DNA of 64,000 nt from Arthrobacter sp. JZ12 (GCF_035189165.1 NZ_CP045246.1:1674001-1738000), one strand, 5' to 3'. Positions 9,166 through 17,983 are shown, numbered from the stretch's first letter. Notes: a model not told the origin generated them from the sequence alone. Made by a program: numbers and translations.

Positions 9166-9993
9166 ATGCCGCGGGTGAAAGGGCGCAAGGCAAACCCTGA
9201 AGGGCGGATGGCGCTCAAGGAACATCTCATTGAGGCGCGCAACCGGCTGTTCAAGTCCGCAATCGCGGTTGTCGTTGGTACCGTAATCGGGTTCTTCATC
9301 TACAACCCGGTGCTTACGGCACTGTCGGAACCAGTCCGCCAGATCAATCAGGTGGACGGACGGAACGCTGCGCTGAATTTCGACGGCGTCGGATCACCCT
9401 TTGACCTGATGATCCAGATCTCGGTCTTCCTCGGTTTGGTGATCGCCAGTCCGGTCTGGCTGTATCAACTCTGGGCGTTCATAACTCCCGGCCTGAAGAC
9501 GAAGGAGCGCAGGGTTGCCCTCGCTTTCATCGCTGTAGCCGTGCCGTTGTTCCTGGCCGGTCTGTATCTGGCTTGGCTCATCCTGCCCAGCGCCGTGCGG
9601 GTGCTGACTGACTTCACACCGGAAGGCTTCGCCAACTTCATCACCGTTCCGGTGTACATCACCTTCATGCTGCGGCTGATGCTTGCGTTCGGTATTGCGT
9701 TTCTGCTGCCAGTTGTGCTGTTCGGCCTCAACATGGTGGGCATCATCAAGGGCAAGCAGGTGCTGAAGGCCTGGCGGATCACCGTCTTCCTAATCTGCCT
9801 GTTCGCGGCTATGGCTGCGCCGGGCGGAGATGCCATGAGCATGTTTTACCTCGCGGTCCCGCTGCTGCTGCTGTTCTTCGTCGCGATCGGTTTGTGCATG
9901 CTCAATGACAAGCGCCGCGAGAAGCGTAACGCCGAACGCGACGCCTACATCGAGGCCAACGCGGACACGGCGTCCAAAATAGACGATCTCTGA
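9166..9993 (+). CDS. tatC: Sec-independent protein translocase subunit TatC
   Basis: Integral membrane receptor for twin-arginine signal peptides. The 275-aa protein begins with the conserved cytoplasmic segment (MALKEHLIEARNRL) and has six hydrophobic helices, with SPFDLMIQISVFLGLVIASP in the first part. The C-terminus is charged and cytoplasmic. It forms an operon with tatA, in the mycobacterial order tatA-tatC-helY. Confidence 0.96.
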   Translation: MPRVKGRKANPEGRMALKEHLIEARNRLFKSAIAVVVGTVIGFFIYNPVLTALSEPVRQINQVDGRNAALNFDGVGSPFDLMIQISVFLGLVIASPVWLYQLWAFITPGLKTKERRVALAFIAVAVPLFLAGLYLAWLILPSAVRVLTDFTPEGFANFITVPVYITFMLRLMLAFGIAFLLPVVLFGLNMVGIIKGKQVLKAWRITVFLICLFAAMAAPGGDAMSMFYLAVPLLLLFFVAIGLCMLNDKRREKRNAERDAYIEANADTASKIDDL

Positions 9994-10022
9994 ACGCCCT
10001 CTGAACCCAACGGGTGCGTTCA
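9991..10022 (+). other. Hairpin between tatC and helY
   Basis: Outer arms TGAACGC (starting at the tatC stop codon) and GCGTTCA enclose inner arms ACCC and GGGT with a one-sided 7-base bulge. There is no T-tract. It may protect the tatAC mRNA 3' end or act as a weak terminator. Confidence 0.4.
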
Positions 10023-10039
10023 TGCAGGTCAGGAGAGTC

Positions 10040-10045
10040 TAGGCT
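10040..10045 (+). promoter_or_regulatory. -10 element (TAGGCT) of helY, leaderless spacing
   Basis: TAGGCT ends exactly 6 bases before the helY ATG; no Shine-Dalgarno sequence separates them. Confidence 0.5.
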
Positions 10046-10051
10046 TGGACC

Positions 10052-12868
10052 ATGACCTCCCCAGCCGAGCGGTATCAGGCAGCGCAGGCACGCAACCGGT
10101 ACGCGAAAACCCGGCTCCACCAGTTTGAGCAGACCCTCGACTTCGAGCTGGATGAGTTCCAGCGGGATGCATGCACCTCGCTGGAAGCCGGCAGGGGAGT
10201 GCTGGTTGCCGCGCCGACCGGAGCAGGCAAGACAGTAGTCGGGGAGTTCGCCGTGTTCATGGCGCTCACCAATCATTTGAAGGCCTTCTACACCACCCCG
10301 ATCAAGGCGCTCAGCAACCAGAAATACGCCGAACTCGCGGCGCTGCACGGCGCCGACCAGGTGGGGCTGCTCACCGGTGACACAAGCATCAATTCAGAAG
10401 CCCCCGTCGTCGTCATGACAACGGAAGTGCTCCGCAACATGCTGTACGCCGACTCCGACACTCTCGCCGGTCTCGGCTACGTAGTGATGGATGAGGTCCA
10501 CTATCTCGCGGACCGTTTCCGGGGTGCAGTGTGGGAAGAAGTGATCATCCACCTGCCCACCGAGGTCAAGGTGGTCTCCCTCAGCGCCACGGTATCCAAT
10601 GCCGAGGAGTTTGGAGCCTGGCTCCACACCGTTCGCGGTGACACCGACGTGGTCGTTTCTGAACACCGACCCGTTCCACTGTGGCAACACGTGATGGTGG
10701 GCTCGGACCTGCTGGACCTCTTCGCTGGAGAGGTTGCCTTCGATGAGGCGGCTCCGGAGGGCTCCAGCGGAGCGGAGGAAAAGTTTGCGGTGAACCCCGA
10801 ACTGCTCGACCTGGCAACCAGCGAAACGCGCCTGAACCAGCGGGCCCGATGGGGCGCGGGAGCCAAGCGGGGCCGCGGTGCCCCGAACCGGTACCAGCGG
10901 CCGGCGCCAACTGCGATCCGACGTGCCAGCCGTCCCCAGGTGATAACCGCCCTCGACCGGGAGGGCCTGCTGCCCGCGATCACCTTCATCTTCTCCCGCA
11001 ACGGATGCGAGGCCGCGGTGGGGCAATGCCTGGAGGCCGGCCTCTGGCTAACCACGGAGTACGAGCGGGGCATCATCAGCGACCGAATCGAGGAAGCCAC
11101 TCTCGATATCCCGGAGGAAGACCTCGAAGTCCTCGGATACTGGTCCTGGCGGGAGGGCCTTATCCGCGGCTTCGCAGCGCATCATGCCGGCATGCTTCCC
11201 ACCTTCAAAGAGGTGGTGGAGAAGTTGTTCGAAGAGGGCCTGGTCAAGGCCGTTTTCGCTACTGAGACCCTGGCACTCGGCGTCAATATGCCGGCGCGGT
11301 CCGTCGTGCTGGAAAAGCTGGACAAGTTCAACGGTGAAGCACACGTGAACATCACCGCGGGGGAGTACACGCAGCTCACCGGACGCGCGGGGCGACGTGG
11401 AATCGACGTCGAAGGCCACGCGGTGGTTCTGTGGCAGCCGGGAACCGATCCCGGCGCTGTGGCGGGACTTGCATCACGCCGCACCTACCCCCTCAATTCC
11501 AGCTTCCGGCCGACCTATAACATGAGCATCAATCTCGTGTCCCAGTTCGGTCAGTACCGGACGCGTGAGATCCTCGAGACCTCGTTCGCGCAATTCCAGG
11601 CGGACCGCTCCGTTGTCGGCCTCGCTCGCCAAGTGCGTACGCGGGAAGAATCGCTCAAGGGTTACGCCGAGGCGATGACCTGCCACCTCGGGGACTTTTC
11701 GGAATACTCGGCGTTGCGGCGTGAGTTGTCGGATCTGGAGGCAGCTGCGTCCAAGGCGGGCGCGCGGAATCGCCGCAGCGCGGCAGCCTCCTCCCTGGAG
11801 GCACTCCGCCCAGGGGACGTCGTCGATATCCCTGCCGGCCGGATCGCGGGATACGCGGTAGTTCTAACCAATGAGGCGGCGCGGGAGCCCAGGCCCACAG
11901 TGCTCACCATGGAAAAGCACGTGCGCCGGGTATCAGTTCAGGACCTCGACGGTCCCCTTGAGGTACTTTCGCGGATCAGGATTCCGAAGCAGTTCGACGC
12001 CCGAAAGCCGAAGGACCGTCGGGACCTTGCTGCCTCGCTCCGAAACTCCTTGAACGAGAGGCGTCCCCCTACAACGCACTCCACCCCCGAGTTCCGCATA
12101 GTCGGCACCGACCGCCAGGAGAAGGCTATAGCCGACCTTCGCCGGCGGTTGCGAGCACATCCCTGCCATGGCTGCAGCGATCGCGAGCAGCACGCCCGGT
12201 GGGCCGAGCGCTGGTGGAAGCTGCGCAGGGAGACGGACCGCCTCGCGCAGCAGATCCAGGGACGCACCAACACGATCGCCAAGACGTTCGACCGGGTATC
12301 GGAAGTACTTGTGACCTACGGCTACCTGCAGGAACATGAGCAGCAGGGCCTCGCCATCACACCTGCCGGGCAGAAGCTCCGCCGCATCTACGGGGAGAAG
12401 GATCTCCTGATCGCCCTGTCGCTGGAGCATGGCGCCTTCAACGACCTCGACGCCGCAGAACTGGCTGCCCTGGCTTCGGCACTGGTGTACCAAGCTAAGC
12501 GGGAGGAGCGGGGCCTGCGCCCGCGCATGCCGAGCGTGTCGCTGGAGTCCGCCGTCGACGTCGTAATCCGGCAGTGGTCCAAGCTCACCGACCTTGAGGA
12601 ACAGCACCGCCTGTCCGTCACGAGCGAACCGGACTTCGGGCTCGTCTGGCCGGTCTATAAGTGGGCGCGGGGGAAGGGCCTCCAGAGCGCGCTGCAGGGA
12701 ACCGACCTCGCGGCCGGCGACTTCGTCCGCTGGGCGAAGCAGATCATCGACCTGGTGGATCAGCTCGCCAAGGTACCTGACCTGCCGCCCGGTTTCCGCA
12801 AGCTGTGCATCAACTCCATCGACCTGGTACGCCGCGGCGTCGTTGCATACTCCGCCGTCTCCGAATAA
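10052..12868 (+). CDS. helY: Ski2-like DEAD/DEAH-box RNA helicase HelY
   Basis: A superfamily 2 helicase of 938 aa, related to the eukaryotic exosome helicases Ski2/Mtr4. Walker A is APTGAGKT (about residue 54), Walker B is DEVH (about residue 147) followed by a SAT motif (about 178), and motif VI is QLTGRAGRRGID (about 447). The C-terminal half contains an arch-like insert and a helical DSHCT-type domain ending the protein. The likely role is unwinding structured RNA for processing or decay; this is inferred from family membership. Position after tatC matches M. tuberculosis Rv2092c. Confidence 0.93.
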   Translation: MTSPAERYQAAQARNRYAKTRLHQFEQTLDFELDEFQRDACTSLEAGRGVLVAAPTGAGKTVVGEFAVFMALTNHLKAFYTTPIKALSNQKYAELAALHGADQVGLLTGDTSINSEAPVVVMTTEVLRNMLYADSDTLAGLGYVVMDEVHYLADRFRGAVWEEVIIHLPTEVKVVSLSATVSNAEEFGAWLHTVRGDTDVVVSEHRPVPLWQHVMVGSDLLDLFAGEVAFDEAAPEGSSGAEEKFAVNPELLDLATSETRLNQRARWGAGAKRGRGAPNRYQRPAPTAIRRASRPQVITALDREGLLPAITFIFSRNGCEAAVGQCLEAGLWLTTEYERGIISDRIEEATLDIPEEDLEVLGYWSWREGLIRGFAAHHAGMLPTFKEVVEKLFEEGLVKAVFATETLALGVNMPARSVVLEKLDKFNGEAHVNITAGEYTQLTGRAGRRGIDVEGHAVVLWQPGTDPGAVAGLASRRTYPLNSSFRPTYNMSINLVSQFGQYRTREILETSFAQFQADRSVVGLARQVRTREESLKGYAEAMTCHLGDFSEYSALRRELSDLEAAASKAGARNRRSAAASSLEALRPGDVVDIPAGRIAGYAVVLTNEAAREPRPTVLTMEKHVRRVSVQDLDGPLEVLSRIRIPKQFDARKPKDRRDLAASLRNSLNERRPPTTHSTPEFRIVGTDRQEKAIADLRRRLRAHPCHGCSDREQHARWAERWWKLRRETDRLAQQIQGRTNTIAKTFDRVSEVLVTYGYLQEHEQQGLAITPAGQKLRRIYGEKDLLIALSLEHGAFNDLDAAELAALASALVYQAKREERGLRPRMPSVSLESAVDVVIRQWSKLTDLEEQHRLSVTSEPDFGLVWPVYKWARGKGLQSALQGTDLAAGDFVRWAKQIIDLVDQLAKVPDLPPGFRKLCINSIDLVRRGVVAYSAVSE

Positions 12869-12896
12869 TCCCGCTCCAACCCCGAAAGTTGTATAC

Positions 12897-14525
12897 GTGT
12901 CGCCAAACGAGTCCAAGCCTGTCCTCTACCGCAACGGCTCCGTCTACAGTGCAGCGGACCCCTTCGCCACCGCAATGCTCGTAACCGGTGACACGGTTGC
13001 GTGGGTGGGATCAGAGCACGCTGCCGAGGCGCTTGCTGACAGCAGCATGGACGTCGCCGACCTGCAGGGGGCCCTGATCACTCCCGGCTTCGTGGACTCA
13101 CACGTGCACACGACTGAGACCGGACTCGCGCTTACCTCCCTCGACCTCAATGGAGTGAACAGCATGGGTGAGCTGCTGGACATGGTCGCCCGGGCGGCGA
13201 AGGAGGACGCCGGCACCATCATGGGAAACGGTTGGGACGAGTCCAGGTGGCCGGAGCGCCGGGCGCCCACTGCCGATGAGCTGGAGAATGCCTCGGGCGG
13301 TGGCCGAGACGTCTATCTGGTCCGCGCAGATGTGCACTCAGCGGTGGTTTCCGCCTCACTTGGGCAGCGACTGGATCTGCACACCCTCGACGGCTGGGAT
13401 GAGGGCTTTGTGGTTCGGGAAGCACATCTCGCGGCACGGACGGCAGTGCGAACCCTCGAAGCGGGAGCCCGGGAGCACCTGCAGCGGACAGCACTCACGC
13501 ATGCCGCTTCACAGGGCATTGTGGCAGTTGTGGAGATGGCGGCTCCTCATATCGCCCCCCGTGAGGACCTCCTCTCGCTTACCGCCCTTTCAGGCCCGCT
13601 ACCCGAAGTGTTGGCGTACTGGGGCCAGGCAGCGAGTTCCGAGGAGGAGATGCGTTCGCTGCTGGCAGGCTTCGAAGGGCGGGTGCTGGGCCTTGGGGGA
13701 GACCTGAACGTGGACGGTTCCATTGGTTCGCATACCGCCAGGATGCGCGTGCCCTATGCAGATAAACCCTCCTGCGGAACCGCTTTCATGCATGCCGACG
13801 ACGTCGCCGCCCACCTTGGCGCGGCAACCGCGCTGGGCACTCAGGCCGGGTTCCACGTTATCGGTGATGCAGGCCTGGACACCGTAATCGCCGGCCTCGA
13901 AAAGGCTGCCACCAGTCACGGGATCGACAGGGTGCGTGCGGCCCGGCATCGGCTGGAACACGTGGAGCTGGCTGACGACGCAGCTATCTCCGCACTGGCC
14001 GGCTTCGGCATCACGGTTAGCGCTCAGCCTGGATTCGACGCGTTGTGGGGTGCGCCGGGTGGGCTCTACGAGCAGCGGCTGGGAGAATCCCGCTATCGTC
14101 CCATGAACCGGGTCGGTAGCCTGCTAAGCCAGGGCGTCCCGGTCTGTCTCGGCTCGGACTCTCCGGTGACTCGAATGTCGCCCTGGCAGTCGGTGCGCGC
14201 ATGCCTCACCCACGCAAGTCCGGAGGAAAGAATCTCTGCGCGTGCAGCCTTCCTTGCGCACACCCGTGCCGGCTGGCGCGCGGCCGGAGTAGGGCACCCG
14301 ATGCTGGGACAACTTGTGCCGGGTGCTCCGGCCTCATTCGCGGTTTGGGAAGTGGCCGAGTTGATGATTCAGACACCGGATACCCGGGTCCAGTCGTGGA
14401 GCACGGACCCTCGGGCGGGAACGCCCCTGCTGCCCGCCCTGGATGGCGGAGAGGAGCCGCGATGCCTGGAAACCGTTCACCTCGGGGAGCGGCTCTACGC
14501 CAGCGGTGACCTGCCGGGACGGTAG
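12897..14525 (+). CDS. Amidohydrolase family protein (YtcJ-like)
   Basis: Metal-dependent hydrolase of the amidohydrolase superfamily, 542 aa from the GTG start. The N-terminal beta segment precedes FVDSHVHTTE, whose His-x-His binds the first metal. Later landmarks are GDLNVDGSIGSHTA, FHVIGDAGLD and SPVTRMSPW. Such proteins hydrolyse C-N bonds of diverse small molecules, and the substrate cannot be told from sequence. The open frame extends far upstream inside helY, but the GTG 28 bases after the helY stop fits the domain start, and the two genes may be co-transcribed. Confidence 0.85.
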   Translation: MSPNESKPVLYRNGSVYSAADPFATAMLVTGDTVAWVGSEHAAEALADSSMDVADLQGALITPGFVDSHVHTTETGLALTSLDLNGVNSMGELLDMVARAAKEDAGTIMGNGWDESRWPERRAPTADELENASGGGRDVYLVRADVHSAVVSASLGQRLDLHTLDGWDEGFVVREAHLAARTAVRTLEAGAREHLQRTALTHAASQGIVAVVEMAAPHIAPREDLLSLTALSGPLPEVLAYWGQAASSEEEMRSLLAGFEGRVLGLGGDLNVDGSIGSHTARMRVPYADKPSCGTAFMHADDVAAHLGAATALGTQAGFHVIGDAGLDTVIAGLEKAATSHGIDRVRAARHRLEHVELADDAAISALAGFGITVSAQPGFDALWGAPGGLYEQRLGESRYRPMNRVGSLLSQGVPVCLGSDSPVTRMSPWQSVRACLTHASPEERISARAAFLAHTRAGWRAAGVGHPMLGQLVPGAPASFAVWEVAELMIQTPDTRVQSWSTDPRAGTPLLPALDGGEEPRCLETVHLGERLYASGDLPGR

Positions 14526-14575
14526 GAACGGGACTGGTTAACGACGGATGAACTCTGATGTAGGACAGGCGGACT

Positions 14576-14609
14576 CTGACCTGCGGGAACATCCATAACC
14601 GCAGGTCAG
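14576..14609 (+). terminator. 11-bp hairpin after the amidohydrolase gene
   Basis: Arms CTGACCTGCGG and CCGCAGGTCAG enclose a 12-base loop. It lies about 50 bases past the stop codon and immediately before a -35 box. It could terminate the helY-amidohydrolase transcript or serve as an operator for the promoter downstream. Confidence 0.5.
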
Positions 14610-14615
14610 GGCGCT

Positions 14616-14644
14616 GTTGACACGTCCTCCACACCACGTAAGCT
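14616..14644 (+). promoter_or_regulatory. Strong sigma-70-type promoter of the candidate ncRNA
   Basis: A perfect -35 (TTGACA, 14616-14621) and a -10 TAAGCT (14639-14644) are separated by 17 bases. Transcription should start near 14650-14652. It is one of the best housekeeping promoters in the window, yet no coding frame begins behind it for almost 400 bases. Confidence 0.7.
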
Positions 14645-14649
14645 GTTAG

Positions 14650-14850
14650 ATCTACGGGTCGGAATCCGACAACGGACAGACCTGGCCAAGCCACGCAGAC
14701 TACGCCAAGGGGGACCAGACGTGCTGGTAACTCTTCCTCGCGGCGGTGGAAGGCTTGGTACTCAAAACGGGTAGGTTTGCACGCCAGTAGAAAACAGCGC
14801 CGATCGGTGATCACTGCTGGCCCGAAGGCGTGCAAGCCTACCCGTAATCT
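14650..14850 (+). ncRNA. Candidate structured non-coding RNA or long ppm leader
   Basis: About 200 nt behind a consensus promoter have no plausible coding frame but dense secondary structure. There is a 19-bp near-perfect stem (14767-14785 with 14827-14845), a 7-bp stem CCAAGCC/GGCTTGG (14686-14692, 14752-14758) and a small GTCGG/CCGAC hairpin (about 14659-14670). The 5' end (TACGGGT, 14653-14659) can also pair with ACCCGTA (14840-14846), closing the whole molecule as in 6S-like RNAs, or competing with the 19-bp stem as in a riboswitch. It does not match tmRNA, RNase P RNA, SRP RNA or the 6C motif as I know them. Its 3' end is unclear because no T-tract follows. Confidence 0.5.
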
Positions 14851-14970
14851 GCGCTCCCTTCCTCGTTACCGAACGCTGTCCGCTAACGCGTGTCCCTGCC
14901 GCAGGATTCTGCCTTCGCGCGCGACCGCGCCGCGGATAGGCAAGCGTAAAAGTCCTCGCGCCGGTCTGCC

Positions 14971-14976
14971 TATACT
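14971..14976 (+). promoter_or_regulatory. Likely -10 element (TATACT) of ppm
   Basis: TATACT lies about 65 bases before the ppm GTG, giving a short leader with an AAAGG ribosome binding site. No convincing -35 is visible. If used, ppm is transcribed independently of the candidate ncRNA. Confidence 0.4.
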
Positions 14977-15040
14977 GGGAATTCCGTCCTGATCGCGAGC
15001 TGCTGCGCCATGCGCACCCTCACTGTCGAAAGGTTCCTGC

Positions 15041-15790
15041 GTGCGCGTTGTCACGATCATTCCTACTTACAACGAGCGTGAATCGCTGCCGCTGACCCTA
15101 GGCAGGCTCAGGGCAGCCGTCCCGAGTTCGGACGTCCTGGTGGTGGATGACAACAGCCCCGACGGTACAGGCGTTCTAGCGGACGAGATTGCAGGGACGG
15201 ATGAGAGTGTGCACGTGCTCCACCGTAAAGGCAAGGAGGGCCTTGGCGCGGCGTACAAGGCCGGTTTCCGCTGGGCCCTGGAACGCGGATACGACGTTCT
15301 GGTGGAGATGGATGCGGACGGGTCACATCAGCCGGAGCAGCTGCCCGCAATGCTCGATGCAGTTTCGGCGGCGCACCTTGTCATCGGATCCCGGTGGGTG
15401 CCGGGCGGATCCGTGGTGAACTGGCCGTTCCACCGCAAGCTACTTTCACGCGCAGGCAGCTTCTACTCCCGAATGATGCTTGGCCTGGGAGTCCGTGACA
15501 TCACAGCCGGTTACCGCGCATTCCGGCGGGAAACCCTGGAACGCATCGATCTCGACAGCGTTGACTCGGTGGGTTACGGCTTCCAGGTGGATATGACCTT
15601 CCGCGTAGCCCAGGAGGGCCTGAAGATCGTGGAGGTACCCATCACTTTCGTCGAACGTGAATACGGTGACTCGAAGATGAGCGGAAATATCGTTCTCGAA
15701 GCCATCGCCAATGTCACCCGCTGGGGCATGGCTGCGCGATGGGCCACGCTGGTCGGAAGATGGCGCAAGCCGAACCACGCATCTTCCTGA
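15041..15790 (+). CDS. ppm1: Polyprenol monophosphomannose synthase (GT2)
   Basis: Transfers mannose from GDP-mannose to polyprenyl phosphate, giving the lipid-linked donor for mannolipids and protein O-mannosylation. It is a 249-aa GT2 glycosyltransferase: VTIIPTYNERESLP at the N-terminus, VVDDNSPDGTG for nucleotide binding, EMDADGSHQPEQ as the DXD-type metal site, and ITAGYRAFRRE in the acceptor region. It consists of the catalytic domain alone, without the acyltransferase or membrane domain fused in some actinobacteria. Its pairing with rbpA matches M. tuberculosis Rv2051c-Rv2050. Confidence 0.9.
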   Translation: MRVVTIIPTYNERESLPLTLGRLRAAVPSSDVLVVDDNSPDGTGVLADEIAGTDESVHVLHRKGKEGLGAAYKAGFRWALERGYDVLVEMDADGSHQPEQLPAMLDAVSAAHLVIGSRWVPGGSVVNWPFHRKLLSRAGSFYSRMMLGLGVRDITAGYRAFRRETLERIDLDSVDSVGYGFQVDMTFRVAQEGLKIVEVPITFVEREYGDSKMSGNIVLEAIANVTRWGMAARWATLVGRWRKPNHASS

Positions 15791-15815
15791 ACACCCTGCT
15801 GGCCAGCAGTTAACG

Positions 15816-15855
15816 CAGGGAGCCCGGGTACTGCAACCAGTACCCGGGCTCCCTG
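15816..15855. terminator. Bidirectional terminator between ppm and rbpA
   Basis: A 17-bp perfect stem (15816-15832 with 15839-15855) with loop GCAACC lies between the convergent ends of ppm and rbpA and can serve both. Confidence 0.8.
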
Positions 15856-15876
15856 TCTCAAGACATGCGGTCTTGC

Positions 15877-16224
15877 CTAGGCGGAGCGACGCTCACCGCG
15901 ACGCTCGCGGAGGATGTTCAGCCGATCCTCAAGAATCTGTTCCAGTTCTTCCATGGAACGACGCTCGAGGAGCATGTCCCAGTGGGTGCGTACGGGCTTG
16001 TCACCCGAAGTGTCCGGACGCTCGCCGTCAACGAGGAGTGCTTCCTTGCCGGTCTTCGATACCCATACAGGTGGGATCTCCGCCTCTGCCGCGAACGTCA
16101 CAAACACACGCTCACCGTCTTCACAGCGGTACTCAATACGTTGCCGGGGTGCCGGCTCGACGCCGGATTCGGTCTCCATGCTCTGGGCGCCAAGGCGCAT
16201 GCCCCGGAGGCTACGGTCGCTCAT
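15877..16224 (-). CDS. rbpA: RNA polymerase-binding protein RbpA
   Basis: Actinobacterial transcription factor that binds the RNA polymerase core and principal sigma factor, stabilises the open complex and affects rifampicin sensitivity. The 115-aa protein has the family landmarks: LRGMRLGAQSMETE at the N-terminus, the core domain with EAEIPPVWV, and the sigma-interacting HWDMLLERRSMEELEQIL near the C-terminus. An unusually clear SigR-type promoter lies about 100 bases upstream (separate entry), suggesting induction by thiol stress as reported in Streptomyces coelicolor. Confidence 0.96.
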   Translation of the reverse strand: MSDRSLRGMRLGAQSMETESGVEPAPRQRIEYRCEDGERVFVTFAAEAEIPPVWVSKTGKEALLVDGERPDTSGDKPVRTHWDMLLERRSMEELEQILEDRLNILRERRGERRSA

Positions 16225-16327
16225 CTTCTCTCCCTAATTACGCATGGCATCCTGGACTCCCAGATGCCTTGATGCACACGGCCGGTGCGCACCCCACGGC
16301 GACGTCCATGCCGTGCTACCTAGGTAT

Positions 16328-16353
16328 AACGCGGAATCAACGCCGTGTGTTCC
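16328..16353 (-). promoter_or_regulatory. SigR/SigH-type promoter of rbpA
   Basis: On the minus strand GGAAC, 18 bases and GTT match the thiol-oxidative-stress sigma consensus (GGAAT-N18-GTT) closely. It would give a leader of roughly 95 nt. In S. coelicolor rbpA is a known SigR target; that it is so here is inference from the motif. Confidence 0.65.
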
Positions 16354-16414
16354 CAAGGCGTGAGGTACTACGGCAAACACCCAACTATAGTCGATATGCC
16401 GTCTGGTCGCCCAA

Positions 16415-17368
16415 TCAGGGTTGTGAGTTCTCCCCGGACCGGGGTGTTGGAGCTGTTGCCCGCGCAAGGGGATTATCGCCGTCGGCCGTTCCCAGCACAT
16501 TACCAATGCCCTTGAGTGCCTCGCCCACCTCGCTAGGGATTATCCAAAGCTTGTTGGAATTGCCCTCTGCCAGCTTCGGAAGGGTTTGCAGGTATTGGTA
16601 GGCGAGCAGTTTCTGGCTCGGGTTTCCCTTATGGATTGCATCGAAGACCTTCTGGATGGCCTGCGCCTCACCATCGGCACGGAGGATTGCGGCCTTCGCG
16701 TCGCCCTCGGCTGCCAGGATTGCTGCCTGCCGCTGGCCCTCCGCGGTCAGAATCTGCGACTGCTTGGTACCCTCCGCCGTGAGGATTGCGGCGCGTCGGT
16801 CCCGTTCAGCCCTCATCTGCTTCTCCATCGAATCCTGTATGGACAGCGGTGGATCGATGGCCTTGAGCTCTACACGGGACACGCGGATTCCCCACCTTCC
16901 GGTGGCGTCGTCGAGCACGCCGCGCAGCTGTCCGTTGATCTGGTCGCGCGAAGTCAGGGCTTCCTCAAGGTTCAGACCACCCACGACGTTTCGCAGCGTA
17001 GTAGTGGTGAGCTGCTCCACAGCCTGGATGTAGTTGGCAATCTCGTAGGTGGCAGCACGGGCGTCCGTCACCTGGAAGTACACCACCGTGTCGATGGAGA
17101 CCACCAGGTTGTCCTCGGTGATAACCGGTTGCGGCGGGAAGGAAACAACCTGCTCACGTAGGTCCATCAAGGGCAGCAACCGGTCGACGAAGGGGATAAG
17201 GATGGTGAGGCCGGGCTGCAGGGTGCGCTGGTACTTGCCGAGCCGCTCCACCACACCTGCCCGCGCCTGTGGAATGATCCGCACGGATTTCACCAGGACG
17301 ATCAGGACGAAAACGATCAGAACAACCAGAACGATTGTCAGCCCGATTGTCCCTGAGTCTGTGAACAT
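16415..17368 (-). CDS. SPFH/band-7 (stomatin-like) membrane protein
   Basis: A 317-aa protein with an N-terminal membrane helix (about residues 8-28), then an SPFH domain (RIIPQARAGVVERLGKYQRT through EALTSRDQINGQLR) and a long Glu/Ala/Gln-rich coiled coil (about 175-235) with repeated ILTAEG/AILAAEG units. Such proteins oligomerise into membrane microdomain scaffolds and often influence proteases or fluidity. It is the downstream partner of an NfeD-family gene, a pairing conserved in bacteria. Confidence 0.9.
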   Translation of the reverse strand: MFTDSGTIGLTIVLVVLIVFVLIVLVKSVRIIPQARAGVVERLGKYQRTLQPGLTILIPFVDRLLPLMDLREQVVSFPPQPVITEDNLVVSIDTVVYFQVTDARAATYEIANYIQAVEQLTTTTLRNVVGGLNLEEALTSRDQINGQLRGVLDDATGRWGIRVSRVELKAIDPPLSIQDSMEKQMRAERDRRAAILTAEGTKQSQILTAEGQRQAAILAAEGDAKAAILRADGEAQAIQKVFDAIHKGNPSQKLLAYQYLQTLPKLAEGNSNKLWIIPSEVGEALKGIGNVLGTADGDNPLARATAPTPRSGENSQP

Positions 17369-17403
17369 GGTTCCCCCTTCAAGTGGCGGCTGTAACTTGG
17401 CAA

Positions 17404-17883
17404 TCAGGAAGCGTTCTTTGGTCCTGACTCCGACGGCTGGACACGGGCGACGACGGCGGTGGCTCCCTCGATCTTCGAGACCGTCACCCTCTCACCTGCC
17501 GGAAGCGCTGAGCCGTCGATCGTGCGGGCCGTCCAGGTGTCCCCGCCGATCTTAACCGTCCCGGCCAGCCCGGTGACGGGTTCCAGGGTCAGCGCCGATT
17601 CGCCGACGAGGCGATCGATGTTGCTTCTCTGGTCAGCTGGTCCCCGCTTCAGATGCCGGAGTGCGACCGGCCTGACAAGCAGAACCATCATCAGTGAGAC
17701 AACGCAGAATGCGATGACCTGAATAAAGAAGGCGGCGCCGGCGAGCGCTGCAACCAATCCGGCAAGGGCGCCCATTGAGAGCATGATGAAGAAAAGGTCG
17801 AGGGTGAGGGTTTCGACTGCGGCCAATCCGAGCATGACAGCCAGCCATAGGACCCAGGTGTTCTGTACGAGCCAATCGAACAT
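17404..17883 (-). CDS. NfeD-family membrane protein
   Basis: A 159-aa protein with three or four hydrophobic helices in residues about 5-78, then a compact soluble beta domain (about 90-150: LVGESALTLEPVTGLAGTVKIGGDTWTAR), which is the OB-fold typical of NfeD. The start is the ATG with a GGGAG ribosome binding site at the beginning of the first helix; the open frame upstream continues into the neighbouring methyltransferase gene and is not used. It probably works with the SPFH protein downstream. Confidence 0.88.
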   Translation of the reverse strand: MFDWLVQNTWVLWLAVMLGLAAVETLTLDLFFIMLSMGALAGLVAALAGAAFFIQVIAFCVVSLMMVLLVRPVALRHLKRGPADQRSNIDRLVGESALTLEPVTGLAGTVKIGGDTWTARTIDGSALPAGERVTVSKIEGATAVVARVQPSESGPKNAS

Positions 17884-17983
17884 GTGCTCTCCCTCAAGCG
17901 GGCGGGCGGCAAGGGCTTGCCGAAGTAGTTGCCTCTTACCATCATGCCAAAGCCGACGCCGCAAATATAGCTCTTTGGGAATA

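Noticed and set aside
12594..12896. Upstream extension of the amidohydrolase into helY
   Set aside because: The extra 101 residues are Arg/Ser-rich out-of-frame helY sequence.
11933..12916. 327-codon open frame antisense to the helY 3' end
   Set aside because: Overlaps conserved HelY C-terminal sequence and has no family resemblance.
14641..14850. tmRNA, SRP RNA, RNase P or 6C RNA as identity of the candidate ncRNA
   Set aside because: None of the conserved sequence blocks of those RNAs is present.
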